DNA of 64,000 nucleotides from CAZAPO01 sp044841755. GTDB taxonomy: Bacteria; Bacteroidota; Bacteroidia; Flavobacteriales; Flavobacteriaceae. Below are positions 34,306 to 43,337 of this stretch, in pieces. The DNA lies in the NCBI GenBank assembly GCA_044841755.1, contig JAXOFM010000001.1, forward strand, positions 1,116,001 through 1,180,000, read 5' to 3'. A program made the translations under genes and the position numbers. Every line of letters starts with the position of its first letter. Position 1 is the first letter of the stretch. The notes under the pieces were generated by a model that did not search any database, was not told the DNA's origin, and saw nothing but the letters and a program-made list of their open reading frames with translations.

Positions 34306-35424
34306 TTAAATGATGGTAGATTGTCCCAAATGAATATTCTTAAAGTTAAGATTAGAGTCATTTGGATGGGTAATATAATCCTCTATAAAATCTCCAACTT
34401 TACTTGTTGTGATATTGTCAAATTTTGCATTAATGTCTGGTGTGGTAATGTAAAGCTTTAGTGATTTGTCAACACCAGTTCTTATCATATTTGCTTCCTT
34501 ATGAAGTCCCATATGGTCTAGTAACATGGCTGCTGATAAAATAGATGCTATAGGATTAGCAATACCTTTTCCTTTTGCTTGTGGGTATGATCCATGAATA
34601 GGTTCGAACATAGCATATTTATCACCAACCGAAGCAGATGCCAATAACCCAATAGATCCTCCAATAACACTTGCTTCATCGCTAATAATGTCACCAAACA
34701 TATTCTCAGTCAGTATTACATCAAATTGTTTTGGATTAAGTATCATTTGCATTGCAGCATTATCAACAAATAAGAAATCCAGCTCAATTTCTGGGTAATT
34801 TTCAGCCACCTCTTCAACAACTTTTCTCCATAATCTGGAACTCTCCAATACATTGGCCTTATCAACAAGGGTTACTTTATTTTTTCTCGTTTTTGCAGCT
34901 TTAAATGCTAAATGGGCAATTCTTTCAATTTCGTGTCGAGAATATTCACAAAGATCAGAGGCAGTGTTTTCATCCTCACTTAGTTTTTTTTCTCCAAAAT
35001 AAATACCTCCCGTAAGTTCTCGATAGATGTTTATGTCTGTATTCTGAATGATATTCTTCTTTAAGGGAGATTTGTCTAGAAGCGTATCATATGCTTTAAC
35101 AGGACGAATATTTGCAAATAGTTCCAGCTCTTTTCTAAGCTTTAAAAGCCCCTGTTCTGGTCTTACTTTAGCCGACGGATTATTGTCGTATTTAGGATCA
35201 CCTATGGCACCAAATAGTATAGCATCTGTATTTTTGCAAAGCTCTAATGTACTTTCAGGTAAAGGGTCGCCATGGTTATCAATTGCAATTGCACCCACAG
35301 GAGCATAAGTGAACTTGAAATTGTGATCAAACTCAGTAGCTATAGCTTTTAAAACCTTAATAGCTTGATCTGTAACTTCTGGTCCAATACCATCACCTGG
35401 TAAAACAGCAATGCTTAAATTCAT
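34306..35424 (-). CDS. leuB: 3-isopropylmalate dehydrogenase
   Basis: LeuB oxidises 3-isopropylmalate with NAD+ and decarboxylates it in leucine synthesis. The 372-residue protein has the conserved AVLPGDGIGPEV start, EHPIHGS-type motif FEPIHGSYPQAKGKGIANP, and the catalytic region NMFGDIISDE. It follows leuA by five bases. The isomerase subunits LeuC/LeuD, usually with leuAB, are not in the window. Confidence 0.96.
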   Translation of the reverse strand: MNLSIAVLPGDGIGPEVTDQAIKVLKAIATEFDHNFKFTYAPVGAIAIDNHGDPLPESTLELCKNTDAILFGAIGDPKYDNNPSAKVRPEQGLLKLRKELELFANIRPVKAYDTLLDKSPLKKNIIQNTDINIYRELTGGIYFGEKKLSEDENTASDLCEYSRHEIERIAHLAFKAAKTRKNKVTLVDKANVLESSRLWRKVVEEVAENYPEIELDFLFVDNAAMQMILNPKQFDVILTENMFGDIISDEASVIGGSIGLLASASVGDKYAMFEPIHGSYPQAKGKGIANPIASILSAAMLLDHMGLHKEANMIRTGVDKSLKLYITTPDINAKFDNITTSKVGDFIEDYITHPNDSNLNFKNIHLGQSTII

Positions 35425-35429
35425 AAACC

Positions 35430-36599
35430 TTAAACAATTTCCTTGTAAACTTTACTTGTTTCAATTATTTGATGAATATCATTATCATCAATCTCTTTCT
35501 TCTTATCTGCAAAAGCTAAAAAGTTTTTATACACTTCATCTAATTGAAGCTTGGTTAATTCATAACCAACATTTTTAGCTCTATATGCCAATGCAGCACG
35601 TCCACTTCTAGCAGTCAATACAATAGCAGATTCGGTAACACCAACATCTTTAGGATCAATGATTTCGTAAGTTTCACGATTTTTAATTACTCCATCTTGA
35701 TGTATTCCTGAACTATGAGCAAAGGCGTTAGCTCCAACAATTGCCTTGTTTGGTTGCGTGTAAATTCCCATGCTATCTGAAACTAATTGACTAATACCAT
35801 ACAACATTGATGTGTTAATATTAGTGTCTAAGTTTAAGTAAGGATGTTGTTTCAAGATCATCACAACTTCTTCCAAAGCTGTATTTCCAGCACGCTCACC
35901 AATTCCGTTAATAGTACATTCAATTTGACGTGCGCCATTAATTACACCTTCTATAGAGTTTGCGGTTGCCAACCCAAGATCGTTGTGACAATGACATGAT
36001 AAAATTGCTTTGTCAATCCCTTTTACGTTTTCCATCAAATACTTCATTTTTGCACCATACTCGTGAGGTAAGCAGTAACCAGTAGTATCTGGAATATTTA
36101 AAACCGTAGCTCCAGCTTTGATAACCTCTTCACATACACGAGCCAGATAATCATTATCAGTTCTTCCAGCATCTTCCGCATAAAATTCTACATCCTCAAC
36201 AAAGGTCTTAGCGTATTTTACAGCTGCAACAGCACGCTCAATAATGTCATCTCTGTTGGATTTGAATTTGTGTTGAATGTGAGAATCTGAAGTTCCTATT
36301 CCAGTGTGAATTCTTGGTTTTTTGGCTTTTGCTAATGCAGCACCAGCAACTTTTATATCATTTTCTACTGATCGTGTAAGCCCACAAACTGTAGCATTTT
36401 TAACTATTTTGGAAATTTCTTCAACCGATTTAAAATCACCTGGGCTTGAAACTGGAAATCCAGCTTCAATAATATCAACACCTAATTGATCAAGCTGTTC
36501 CGCAATGATTAATTTTTGTTCTGTATTTAGTTTACATCCAGGGACTTGCTCGCCATCGCGAAGCGTAGTATCAAAAATTTGAACGTTCGTATTAGACAT
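35430..36599 (-). CDS. leuA: 2-isopropylmalate synthase, short form
   Basis: LeuA condenses acetyl-CoA with 2-ketoisovalerate, starting the leucine branch. The sequence has the DRE-TIM motif FDTTLRDGEQVPGC, the metal site SCHCHNDLGLA and GAFAHSSGIHQDG-like NAFAHSSGIHQDG. At 389 residues it lacks most or all of the C-terminal allosteric domain that binds leucine in the usual form of about 500 residues. Leucine feedback on this enzyme should therefore be weak or absent. A homocitrate or citramalate synthase is an alternative, but leuB next to it supports LeuA. Confidence 0.88.
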   Translation of the reverse strand: MSNTNVQIFDTTLRDGEQVPGCKLNTEQKLIIAEQLDQLGVDIIEAGFPVSSPGDFKSVEEISKIVKNATVCGLTRSVENDIKVAGAALAKAKKPRIHTGIGTSDSHIQHKFKSNRDDIIERAVAAVKYAKTFVEDVEFYAEDAGRTDNDYLARVCEEVIKAGATVLNIPDTTGYCLPHEYGAKMKYLMENVKGIDKAILSCHCHNDLGLATANSIEGVINGARQIECTINGIGERAGNTALEEVVMILKQHPYLNLDTNINTSMLYGISQLVSDSMGIYTQPNKAIVGANAFAHSSGIHQDGVIKNRETYEIIDPKDVGVTESAIVLTARSGRAALAYRAKNVGYELTKLQLDEVYKNFLAFADKKKEIDDNDIHQIIETSKVYKEIV

Positions 36600-36747
36600 T
36601 TTGCAAAATATATTTTCTAATTGTTATACGAATTTATATTTTGGAGTTATCAAAGTAATTAATTGAGTTCTAAACATTACGATGTTTAACCTGATTGGTT
36701 AATATTTAATCTTCTAAAAATCAAATAGATACATAGTATTTTACACT

Positions 36748-38298
36748 ATGACTAAAGAACAAAAAGATAACCTGTTTGTATTGATAAAGTCGCTGTCAAA
36801 ATCTGAAAAGAGACAGTTCAAACTTTATGTTGGTAGATTAGGTGTAAATGAAGACTCAAAGTTTTTACAACTCTTCAATGTTCTAGAGAAACTTCCAGCT
36901 TATGATGAAAGGGTAATATTGAACAAAGGAATTGTAAAAAAACAACAGCTCTCAAACCTAAAGGCGCATCTTTACAAGCAAATACTTATAAGCTTAAGAT
37001 TAAACCCATCACACCAAAATGTGAGAATCCAAATTAGAGAACAACTTGATTTTGCTACTATTTTGTATCATAAAGGGTTATACAAACAAAGCTTGAAAAT
37101 TTTAGATAAAGCAAAGGCATTGGCAATTGCTAATGAAGAAAAGAATGTTGCTTATGAGATTATTGAGCTCGAAAAAGTAATAGAATCGCAGTATATAACT
37201 AGAAGTTTGAGCAATCGAGCCGATGAGTTAACCATTCAGGCAAGAGATATTAGCAAGCAAAATGTTTTGGCAAGTAAGCTGTCTAATTTGTCTTTACAAT
37301 TATATGGTTTGTTTCTAAAAACAGGTTATGTAAAAAACGATGAAGAGTTTAACCGAGTTACAACATATTTTCATAATCGCTTACCTAAATACGATATTAA
37401 TGATTTAGGATTTAGAGAGAAACTATGGTTATACAAATCGTATTTGTGGTATAGCTTTTTAATTCAAGACTTCAGATCATGCTATAGATACTCAAAAAAA
37501 TGGGTGGATCTTTTTCATGAAAACCCTTCAATGATTAAGCTAAATCCAGTTTTCTTTCTTCGAGGGAATCAATATTTACTTGAAGCACTATTCTTTATTA
37601 AGCATCACGATAAATTCAAGAATGCTCTTGAAAGTCTTGAAAGTGTGACTTCTCAAGATAGTTTTCCAAAAGATGACAATGTAGAGAGCCTTACTTTTTT
37701 ATATCTCTATAACAACAAGTTCAATTTACATTTCATGGAAGGCTCATTTCATGAAGGACTACCTTTAGTGAATGAAGTTTTAGATGGAATAAAAAAGCAT
37801 AGAAGCAGACTAGATGAGCACCATATAATGGTGTTTTATTACAAGATTGCTAGCTTATACTTCGGAATAGGAGAGAATAGAAAAAGCATTGAGTTTTTAG
37901 ACAAGATAATTAGTAACCGTTCACTTGAAATGCGAGAAGACCTTTTGTGTTTCTCGAGAATTTTAAATTTAGTTGCACATTATGAGGCTGGACTCGATTA
38001 TAATTTAGATTCCTTGATCAAGAGTACCTATAAATTCTTGATCAAAATGGAAGACTTATACGAAGTGCAAAAAGAAATGATCAAATTTTTACGTGGTTTA
38101 GGAGATATTTATCCACACGAACTAAAAGGAGAGTTCAAAAAACTACTTGAAAAATTAAAGCAATATGAAGATCATCCTTACGAAAGAAGAGCATTTTTAT
38201 ACCTCGATGTAATTTCTTGGCTTGAAAGTAAAATAGAAAATAAATCGGTAGATTTAATAATTAGAGAAAAATTTCAAGCATTAAACCCAAAAAATTAA
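36748..38298 (+). CDS. Large helical-repeat protein of unknown function
   Basis: The 516-residue cytoplasmic protein has no signal or membrane helix and is almost wholly alpha-helical, with TPR-like spacing of aromatic and small residues (e.g. YHKGLYKQSLKILDKAKALA, LYFGIGENRKSIEFLDKII). It begins MTKEQKDNLFVLIKSLSKSEKRQF. It looks like an alpha-solenoid scaffold or regulator. It is divergent from leuA and upstream of the metY leader. I do not know its function; transcription may be linked to leuA through the shared 148-bp gap. Confidence 0.72.
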   Translation: MTKEQKDNLFVLIKSLSKSEKRQFKLYVGRLGVNEDSKFLQLFNVLEKLPAYDERVILNKGIVKKQQLSNLKAHLYKQILISLRLNPSHQNVRIQIREQLDFATILYHKGLYKQSLKILDKAKALAIANEEKNVAYEIIELEKVIESQYITRSLSNRADELTIQARDISKQNVLASKLSNLSLQLYGLFLKTGYVKNDEEFNRVTTYFHNRLPKYDINDLGFREKLWLYKSYLWYSFLIQDFRSCYRYSKKWVDLFHENPSMIKLNPVFFLRGNQYLLEALFFIKHHDKFKNALESLESVTSQDSFPKDDNVESLTFLYLYNNKFNLHFMEGSFHEGLPLVNEVLDGIKKHRSRLDEHHIMVFYYKIASLYFGIGENRKSIEFLDKIISNRSLEMREDLLCFSRILNLVAHYEAGLDYNLDSLIKSTYKFLIKMEDLYEVQKEMIKFLRGLGDIYPHELKGEFKKLLEKLKQYEDHPYERRAFLYLDVISWLESKIENKSVDLIIREKFQALNPKN

Positions 38299-38377
38299 AA
38301 TATTTAGAAAAATATTTGGTTATTAAATTTTTATAACTGAATATTTGCAGACACAAAGTTCAAAGACTTATTGAGAT

Positions 38378-38494
38378 GTTATCAAGAAAGGTGGAGGGAA
38401 TAGACCCTGTGAAACCTTAGCAACCCTTTAGCTTTTAAAGAAGGTGCTAAATTCTACCCTTGTTCTAGTTTTAGAATTATATTGGATAGATAAC
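38378..38494 (+). promoter_or_regulatory. SAM-I (S-box) riboswitch upstream of metY
   Basis: The leader has P1 GTTATC (38378-38383) / GATAAC (38489-38494). Inside it the S-box order is visible: AAGAAAGGTGGAGGGAATAG, ACCCTGTGAAACCTTAGCAA, CCC, then GGTGCTAAATTCTACC. This controls the metY-metX/thrA-metZ genes by SAM. The match is strong by eye. Confidence 0.93.
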
Positions 38495-38551
38495 TAAAGA
38501 AAGTTTGCTTTCAGCAAGCTTAAATTTCTTATAACATTTTTCTATTAAGTA

Positions 38552-38579
38552 CATCCTCTAGGATGCATTTTGACTTTTT
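38552..38579 (+). terminator. Probable expression platform of the metY riboswitch
   Basis: CATCC-TCTA-GGATG is a short stem followed by a T-rich run to 38579, 32 bp before metY. It is a plausible regulated terminator for the SAM-I switch, though the stem has only five pairs. A second hairpin (AAGTTTGC / GCAAGCTT) precedes it. Confidence 0.5.
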
Positions 38580-38610
38580 AATAATTATTAATTCTAAAAA
38601 GTAAAGAAAA

Positions 38611-39903
38611 ATGAGTACACAAAAATTTGCCACAAAGGCATTACATTCAGGTCACAATGTTACAGCTAATGCAGGAACGCGAGCTGTTCCTATTTACCAA
38701 TCAACAGCATATGTTTTTAATAACACGGAGCATGCTGCTAATCTTTTTAATTTATCTGAAGCAGGAAATATCTATACAAGGATTAACAATCCAACAAATG
38801 ATATTCTAGAACAGCGTTTAGCCGCTCTTGAAGGAGGTATTGCTGCAGTTGTTACAGCTTCAGGAACATCTGCAATTTCAACCACTTTGCTTACACTTTT
38901 AAAAGCTGGTGATCATATTGTAGCTTCAAATAGTTTATATGGAGGAACTTACAATTTGCTAAGTGTAACTCTTCCTAGACATGGTATTACTACAACATTT
39001 GTTGATCCGTCTGATCCAGAAAGTTTTGGAGAAGCCTTACAAGAAAACACTAGAGCAATTTTTGTTGAATCACTTGGGAACCCAAAACTTGATGTTTTGG
39101 ATATTGAAGCAATTTCTGTTCAAGCTAAAACTGCTAGAGTGCCATTAATAGTTGACAATACTGTAGCAACACCTTACTTGCTAAATCCCATTGAACATGG
39201 AGCAAACATAGTAATTCACTCACTAACTAAGTATGTTAACGGTAATGGAACAGCATTAGGAGGAGTAATAATTGATGCAGGAACTTTTGATTGGGCAAAT
39301 GGTAAATTCCCAGAATTTACTGAACCTTCAGCAGGATACCATGGATTAGTTTACGCCGAAGCTTTAGAAGCTGCTGCGTTTATAGCTAAAGTAAGAATTG
39401 AAGGATTAAGAGATTATGGTGCAGCTTTAAGCCCTTTTAATGCATTTCAAATAATTCAAGGATTAGAAACCCTAGAAATAAGAATTAAAAAGCATAGCGA
39501 AAATGCTTTAGCTTTGGCAAAATGGCTTCAAAAACAAGAAGAAGTAGCATGGGTAAATTATCCTGGGTTAGTTACGAGTCCATATAAAAGTTTAGCGGAT
39601 AAATATTTACCTAATGGACAAAGCGGAATTGTAACATTTGGAGCAAAAGGAGGTTATGAATCAGCCAAAACCATAACCGATGAAACCAAACTATTTTCGT
39701 TATTGGCAAATATTGGAGATACTAAGTCATTAATTATTCATCCGGCAAGTACAACACATCAGCAATTAAGTGACAAAGCTCAAGAGTCTACAGGAGTTAC
39801 AAAAGACCTTATAAGGCTTTCAGTAGGGTTAGAAGATATTGAAGATTTAAAACAAGACCTTAAAGAAGTGTTTAAACTGGTTAGTCCAGTGGCTGTTGGA
39901 TAA
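38611..39903 (+). CDS. metY: O-acetylhomoserine sulfhydrylase
   Basis: This PLP enzyme joins O-acetylhomoserine with sulfide to homocysteine. The 430-residue protein has the Cys/Met-metabolism fold with HSLTKYVNGNGTALGG and PLP Lys207. The length (about 430) is that of MetY rather than MetZ or MetB, which are about 390. The start lies behind the SAM-I switch. Its end overlaps a TTG candidate start of the next gene, but that gene probably starts at ATG 39923. Confidence 0.92.
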   Translation: MSTQKFATKALHSGHNVTANAGTRAVPIYQSTAYVFNNTEHAANLFNLSEAGNIYTRINNPTNDILEQRLAALEGGIAAVVTASGTSAISTTLLTLLKAGDHIVASNSLYGGTYNLLSVTLPRHGITTTFVDPSDPESFGEALQENTRAIFVESLGNPKLDVLDIEAISVQAKTARVPLIVDNTVATPYLLNPIEHGANIVIHSLTKYVNGNGTALGGVIIDAGTFDWANGKFPEFTEPSAGYHGLVYAEALEAAAFIAKVRIEGLRDYGAALSPFNAFQIIQGLETLEIRIKKHSENALALAKWLQKQEEVAWVNYPGLVTSPYKSLADKYLPNGQSGIVTFGAKGGYESAKTITDETKLFSLLANIGDTKSLIIHPASTTHQQLSDKAQESTGVTKDLIRLSVGLEDIEDLKQDLKEVFKLVSPVAVG

Positions 39904-39922
39904 TAAGAAAAAGCAAGCGTTA

Positions 39923-42900
39923 ATGAGTCGTGACAGAGCACATATTGAAATTTTAAACTATACTACTGTAACAGGAGTAATATGCAAAGAGCTTAATTTA
40001 AGTCATCAGTTTTTTGGAAAACCTTTGGGTGAAGCTCCTGTTGTTTTAGTTAATCATGCACTTACAGGGAACAGTAATGTTGCCGGAGATTCTGGTTGGT
40101 GGAGAGATCTTATAGGTGAGGATAAGGTTATTGATACCAATCGCTATACAGTATTGTCTTTTAACATTCCTGGGAACGGTTACGATGCGTTCGTAATTGA
40201 TAATTATAAGGATTTTGTAGCTAGAGATGTGGCTAAACTATTCTTGATAGGGCTTGAAGAACTGAAAATTGAAAAATTATTTGCAATTATTGGAGGTTCA
40301 TTAGGAGGAGGTATTGCTTGGGAAATGGCTGTGTTAAATCCAGAAATTACTGAGCATCTCATTCCTATCGCTACCGATTGGAAGTCTACCGATTGGCTTA
40401 TTGCCAATTGTCAGATTCAGGAGCAGTTTTTAAATAATTCCAATAATCCTGTTCATGATGCGCGCATGCATGCTATGTTATGTTATAGAACACCAGAGTC
40501 GTTTAAAGAACGTTTTCAGCGCACCAAGAATGAAGACCTGGAAATGTTTAATGTAGAGAGCTGGTTATTGCATCATGGTAAGAAATTGCAAGAACGTTTT
40601 CAGTTATCTGCATATAAATTGATGAATCAGTTACTCAAGACTATTGATGTAACCAAAGACAGAGAGGCAAATTTTAAAGTGCTTGATTCTATCAAAGCTA
40701 AGATTCACATAATTGGTGTTGATTCTGATTTGTTTTTTACAGCGGATGAAAACAGAGAAACACAAAAACAATTAGCATTAACACACCCAAATGTCACCTA
40801 TCATGAGATTAACTCAGTACATGGGCACGATGCTTTTTTAATAGAATACAAACAATTGGAAAAGATTATTGAAGGAGTTTTTAAACCTGAAACGGCAAAC
40901 AAACGAATCAAAGTATTAAAGTTTGGAGGTAAATCCTTAGCAAATGGTAAAGGACTAGATCGTGTTATTTCTATTATTGAAGAAAAGGTACGACTAGGAG
41001 ATAGGATAGCCGTTGTGGTTTCGGCTCGTGGGAATGCAACAGATGAACTTGAGGCAATTCTTGAAAAAGCTGTTAGAAATGAAAATTATCAAGAACAACT
41101 CCAAGCTTTTAAAGATTACCAAATAGAAGTGTCAGATAAGGTAGATTGCTCAACCGAGTTTGAAAGACTTGATAAATTATTTGAAGGGGTAAAATTACTT
41201 GGTGATTATAGTAAAAAGATAAAAGATGAAGTGTTGGCTCAAGGTGAGTTATTCTCGGTAAAACTAATTACTCAATTGCTTAAAGACAGAGGTGTAAAAG
41301 CCAAGGCTACTGACGCAAGAAACCTTATTAAAACTGATACTAACTTTGGAGACGCGCAACCTTTAACTAAACAAACCAAAGAAAAGGTACTTGAACACTT
41401 TAACAATTATAATGGAGAAACAGTAAATATTGTTACAGGATTTATTGCTTCAAATGCTAATAATGAAACCACTACTTTAGGAAGAAATGGAAGCAACTAC
41501 ACAGCCTCCTTACTAGCTAATTATCTAGATGCTGAAGAGTTACAAAACTACACACACGTTAACGGAATTTATACAGCGAATCCAGACCTGGTAAAAGGAG
41601 CAAAGAAGATAGAAGAATTATCATTTAATGAAGCTAATGAGTTAGCAAATTTTGGAGCAAACGTATTGCATGCTAAAACTATTATTCCATTAATCGAAAA
41701 AAATATAGCACTTCGTATTCTTAACACCTTTAATCCCGGTGATAAAGGAACGTTGATTACTGCGAGACAAAGTTCAGGAGGGATTAAGTCGCTGTCGGTT
41801 TTAGACAATGTTGCATTGGTAAATCTTGAAGGTCGAGGTTTATTGGGAAAAGTTGGTGTAGACGCCAGAATATTTAGAGCCTTGAGTAACCATAATATTA
41901 GTGTAAGTATCATTTCTCAAGGCTCTTCCGAAAGGGGGATTGGGTTAGTAATAGATGCTGATAAAGCAGAACAAGCTGTGATAGCTCTCGAACGTGAATT
42001 TGAAAGCGATTTCTATTCCAAAGACGTAAATAATATTGAAATAGCCGATGATGTTTCGGTAATTTCTATTGTTGGTCAGGATTTGAGTAATTTTCATAAG
42101 CCATATAACACATTGATAAGAAACCAAATTGTTCCTTTACTGTTAAATAATACAGTTACTGGGAAGAATGTAAGTTTGGTTGTGAGGAAGAAAGACCTTA
42201 ATAAAGCACTAAATGTAATTCACGGAGAAATCTTCGGAATTTCCAAAAAGGTAAATCTTGCGATTTTTGGTCATGGGTTGGTTGGAGGAACCTTGATCGA
42301 TCAAATTATTTCTTCTGCTAATGATATTGAGAAAAGAAAAGGAGTAAAGCTTAACATATTTGCCATTGCAAATTCAAGAAAAGTATTGCTGGATGAAGAT
42401 GGTGTGAACGGGAACTGGAGAACTCAAATTGAATCAGGAAGTGCTTATACTATTGACGATATTATAGCATATGCCAATGAACATCATTTGGAGAATTTGA
42501 TTGCAGTCGATAATACGGCAAGTACAGCATTTGTGGACAGCTATATCAAATTGGTCGAACATGGATTCGATCTGGTATCCTCAAACAAAATTGCTAATAC
42601 TATTGGTCTGGATTTCTACAAAGAGTTGCGTGTGCATTTAGACAAAAACCAAAAACGATATTTGTATGAGACCAATGTTGGTGCAGGTTTACCGTTGATT
42701 GATACCATAAGAATATTGCATCTTTCAGGTGAAAACATTACACGTATTCGAGGAGTATTCTCTGGATCATTGAGTTATTTGTTCAACAACTATTCGGTGC
42801 AAAACAGACCATTTTCAGAAGTGCTTCAGGAAGCAGTGGATAAAGGATTTACAGAACCAGATCCAAGAGAAGATCTTTGCGGAAATGACGTTGCAAGAAA

Positions 42901-43330
42901 ATTATTGATCTTAGCAAGAGAGCTCGATTTGCATAACGAAATAGATGATGTAAACATTCAAAATCTTATTCCAGAAGAGCTGAGAGAAGTTCCAAAGGAG
43001 GACTTTTTAAAGTCATTTTCTGAAATGGATGAACAATACAAATCTTTGAAAAACGATCAACAACCAAATCATGTATTACGTTATATTGGTGATCTCTATG
43101 GTGACCTATCTGATGATAACGGAGCCAAACTTGATGTAAAATTGGTTTCGGTTGAAGAAAGTTCGCCATTAGGCGCTTTGAGAGGGTCAGATTCTATATT
43201 TGAAATTTACACCGAATCGTATGGAGAACAACCCTTAGTTATTCAAGGAGCAGGAGCAGGAGCTAAGGTAACTGCCAGAGGAGTTTTTGGAGATATATTA
43301 AAATTAGTAGAGTCTAATACTGAAAGATAA
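39923..43330 (+). CDS. Trifunctional MetX / aspartokinase / homoserine dehydrogenase fusion
   Basis: The 1135-residue protein has three parts. Residues 1 to about 325 are an alpha/beta hydrolase of the homoserine O-acyltransferase (MetX) type, with nucleophile Ser126 in GGSLGGG, Asp269 in VDSD and His302 in GHDAFL. Residues about 328-775 are an aspartokinase (KVLKFGGKSLANG) with ACT domains, and about 776-1135 a homoserine dehydrogenase (AIFGHGLVGG). So it makes aspartyl phosphate, then homoserine from the semialdehyde, then O-acyl-homoserine; only the Asd step is missing. I start at ATG 39923, since the earlier TTG would overlap metY. SAM should therefore control the whole branch. Confidence 0.92.
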   Translation: MSRDRAHIEILNYTTVTGVICKELNLSHQFFGKPLGEAPVVLVNHALTGNSNVAGDSGWWRDLIGEDKVIDTNRYTVLSFNIPGNGYDAFVIDNYKDFVARDVAKLFLIGLEELKIEKLFAIIGGSLGGGIAWEMAVLNPEITEHLIPIATDWKSTDWLIANCQIQEQFLNNSNNPVHDARMHAMLCYRTPESFKERFQRTKNEDLEMFNVESWLLHHGKKLQERFQLSAYKLMNQLLKTIDVTKDREANFKVLDSIKAKIHIIGVDSDLFFTADENRETQKQLALTHPNVTYHEINSVHGHDAFLIEYKQLEKIIEGVFKPETANKRIKVLKFGGKSLANGKGLDRVISIIEEKVRLGDRIAVVVSARGNATDELEAILEKAVRNENYQEQLQAFKDYQIEVSDKVDCSTEFERLDKLFEGVKLLGDYSKKIKDEVLAQGELFSVKLITQLLKDRGVKAKATDARNLIKTDTNFGDAQPLTKQTKEKVLEHFNNYNGETVNIVTGFIASNANNETTTLGRNGSNYTASLLANYLDAEELQNYTHVNGIYTANPDLVKGAKKIEELSFNEANELANFGANVLHAKTIIPLIEKNIALRILNTFNPGDKGTLITARQSSGGIKSLSVLDNVALVNLEGRGLLGKVGVDARIFRALSNHNISVSIISQGSSERGIGLVIDADKAEQAVIALEREFESDFYSKDVNNIEIADDVSVISIVGQDLSNFHKPYNTLIRNQIVPLLLNNTVTGKNVSLVVRKKDLNKALNVIHGEIFGISKKVNLAIFGHGLVGGTLIDQIISSANDIEKRKGVKLNIFAIANSRKVLLDEDGVNGNWRTQIESGSAYTIDDIIAYANEHHLENLIAVDNTASTAFVDSYIKLVEHGFDLVSSNKIANTIGLDFYKELRVHLDKNQKRYLYETNVGAGLPLIDTIRILHLSGENITRIRGVFSGSLSYLFNNYSVQNRPFSEVLQEAVDKGFTEPDPREDLCGNDVARKLLILARELDLHNEIDDVNIQNLIPEELREVPKEDFLKSFSEMDEQYKSLKNDQQPNHVLRYIGDLYGDLSDDNGAKLDVKLVSVEESSPLGALRGSDSIFEIYTESYGEQPLVIQGAGAGAKVTARGVFGDILKLVESNTER

Positions 43331-43337
43331 AAGAACA

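Noticed and set aside
36624..36677. A 17-codon frame (minus strand) upstream of leuA that contains Leu and Ile codons and could look like a leader peptide.
   Set aside because: Leu/Ile content is not above the local background, there is no terminator or alternative pairing between it and leuA, and no good promoter precedes it.
39896..39922. TTG start of the MetX fusion overlapping metY.
   Set aside because: ATG 39923 gives a normal N-terminus and avoids the overlap, although the TTG cannot be ruled out by sequence.
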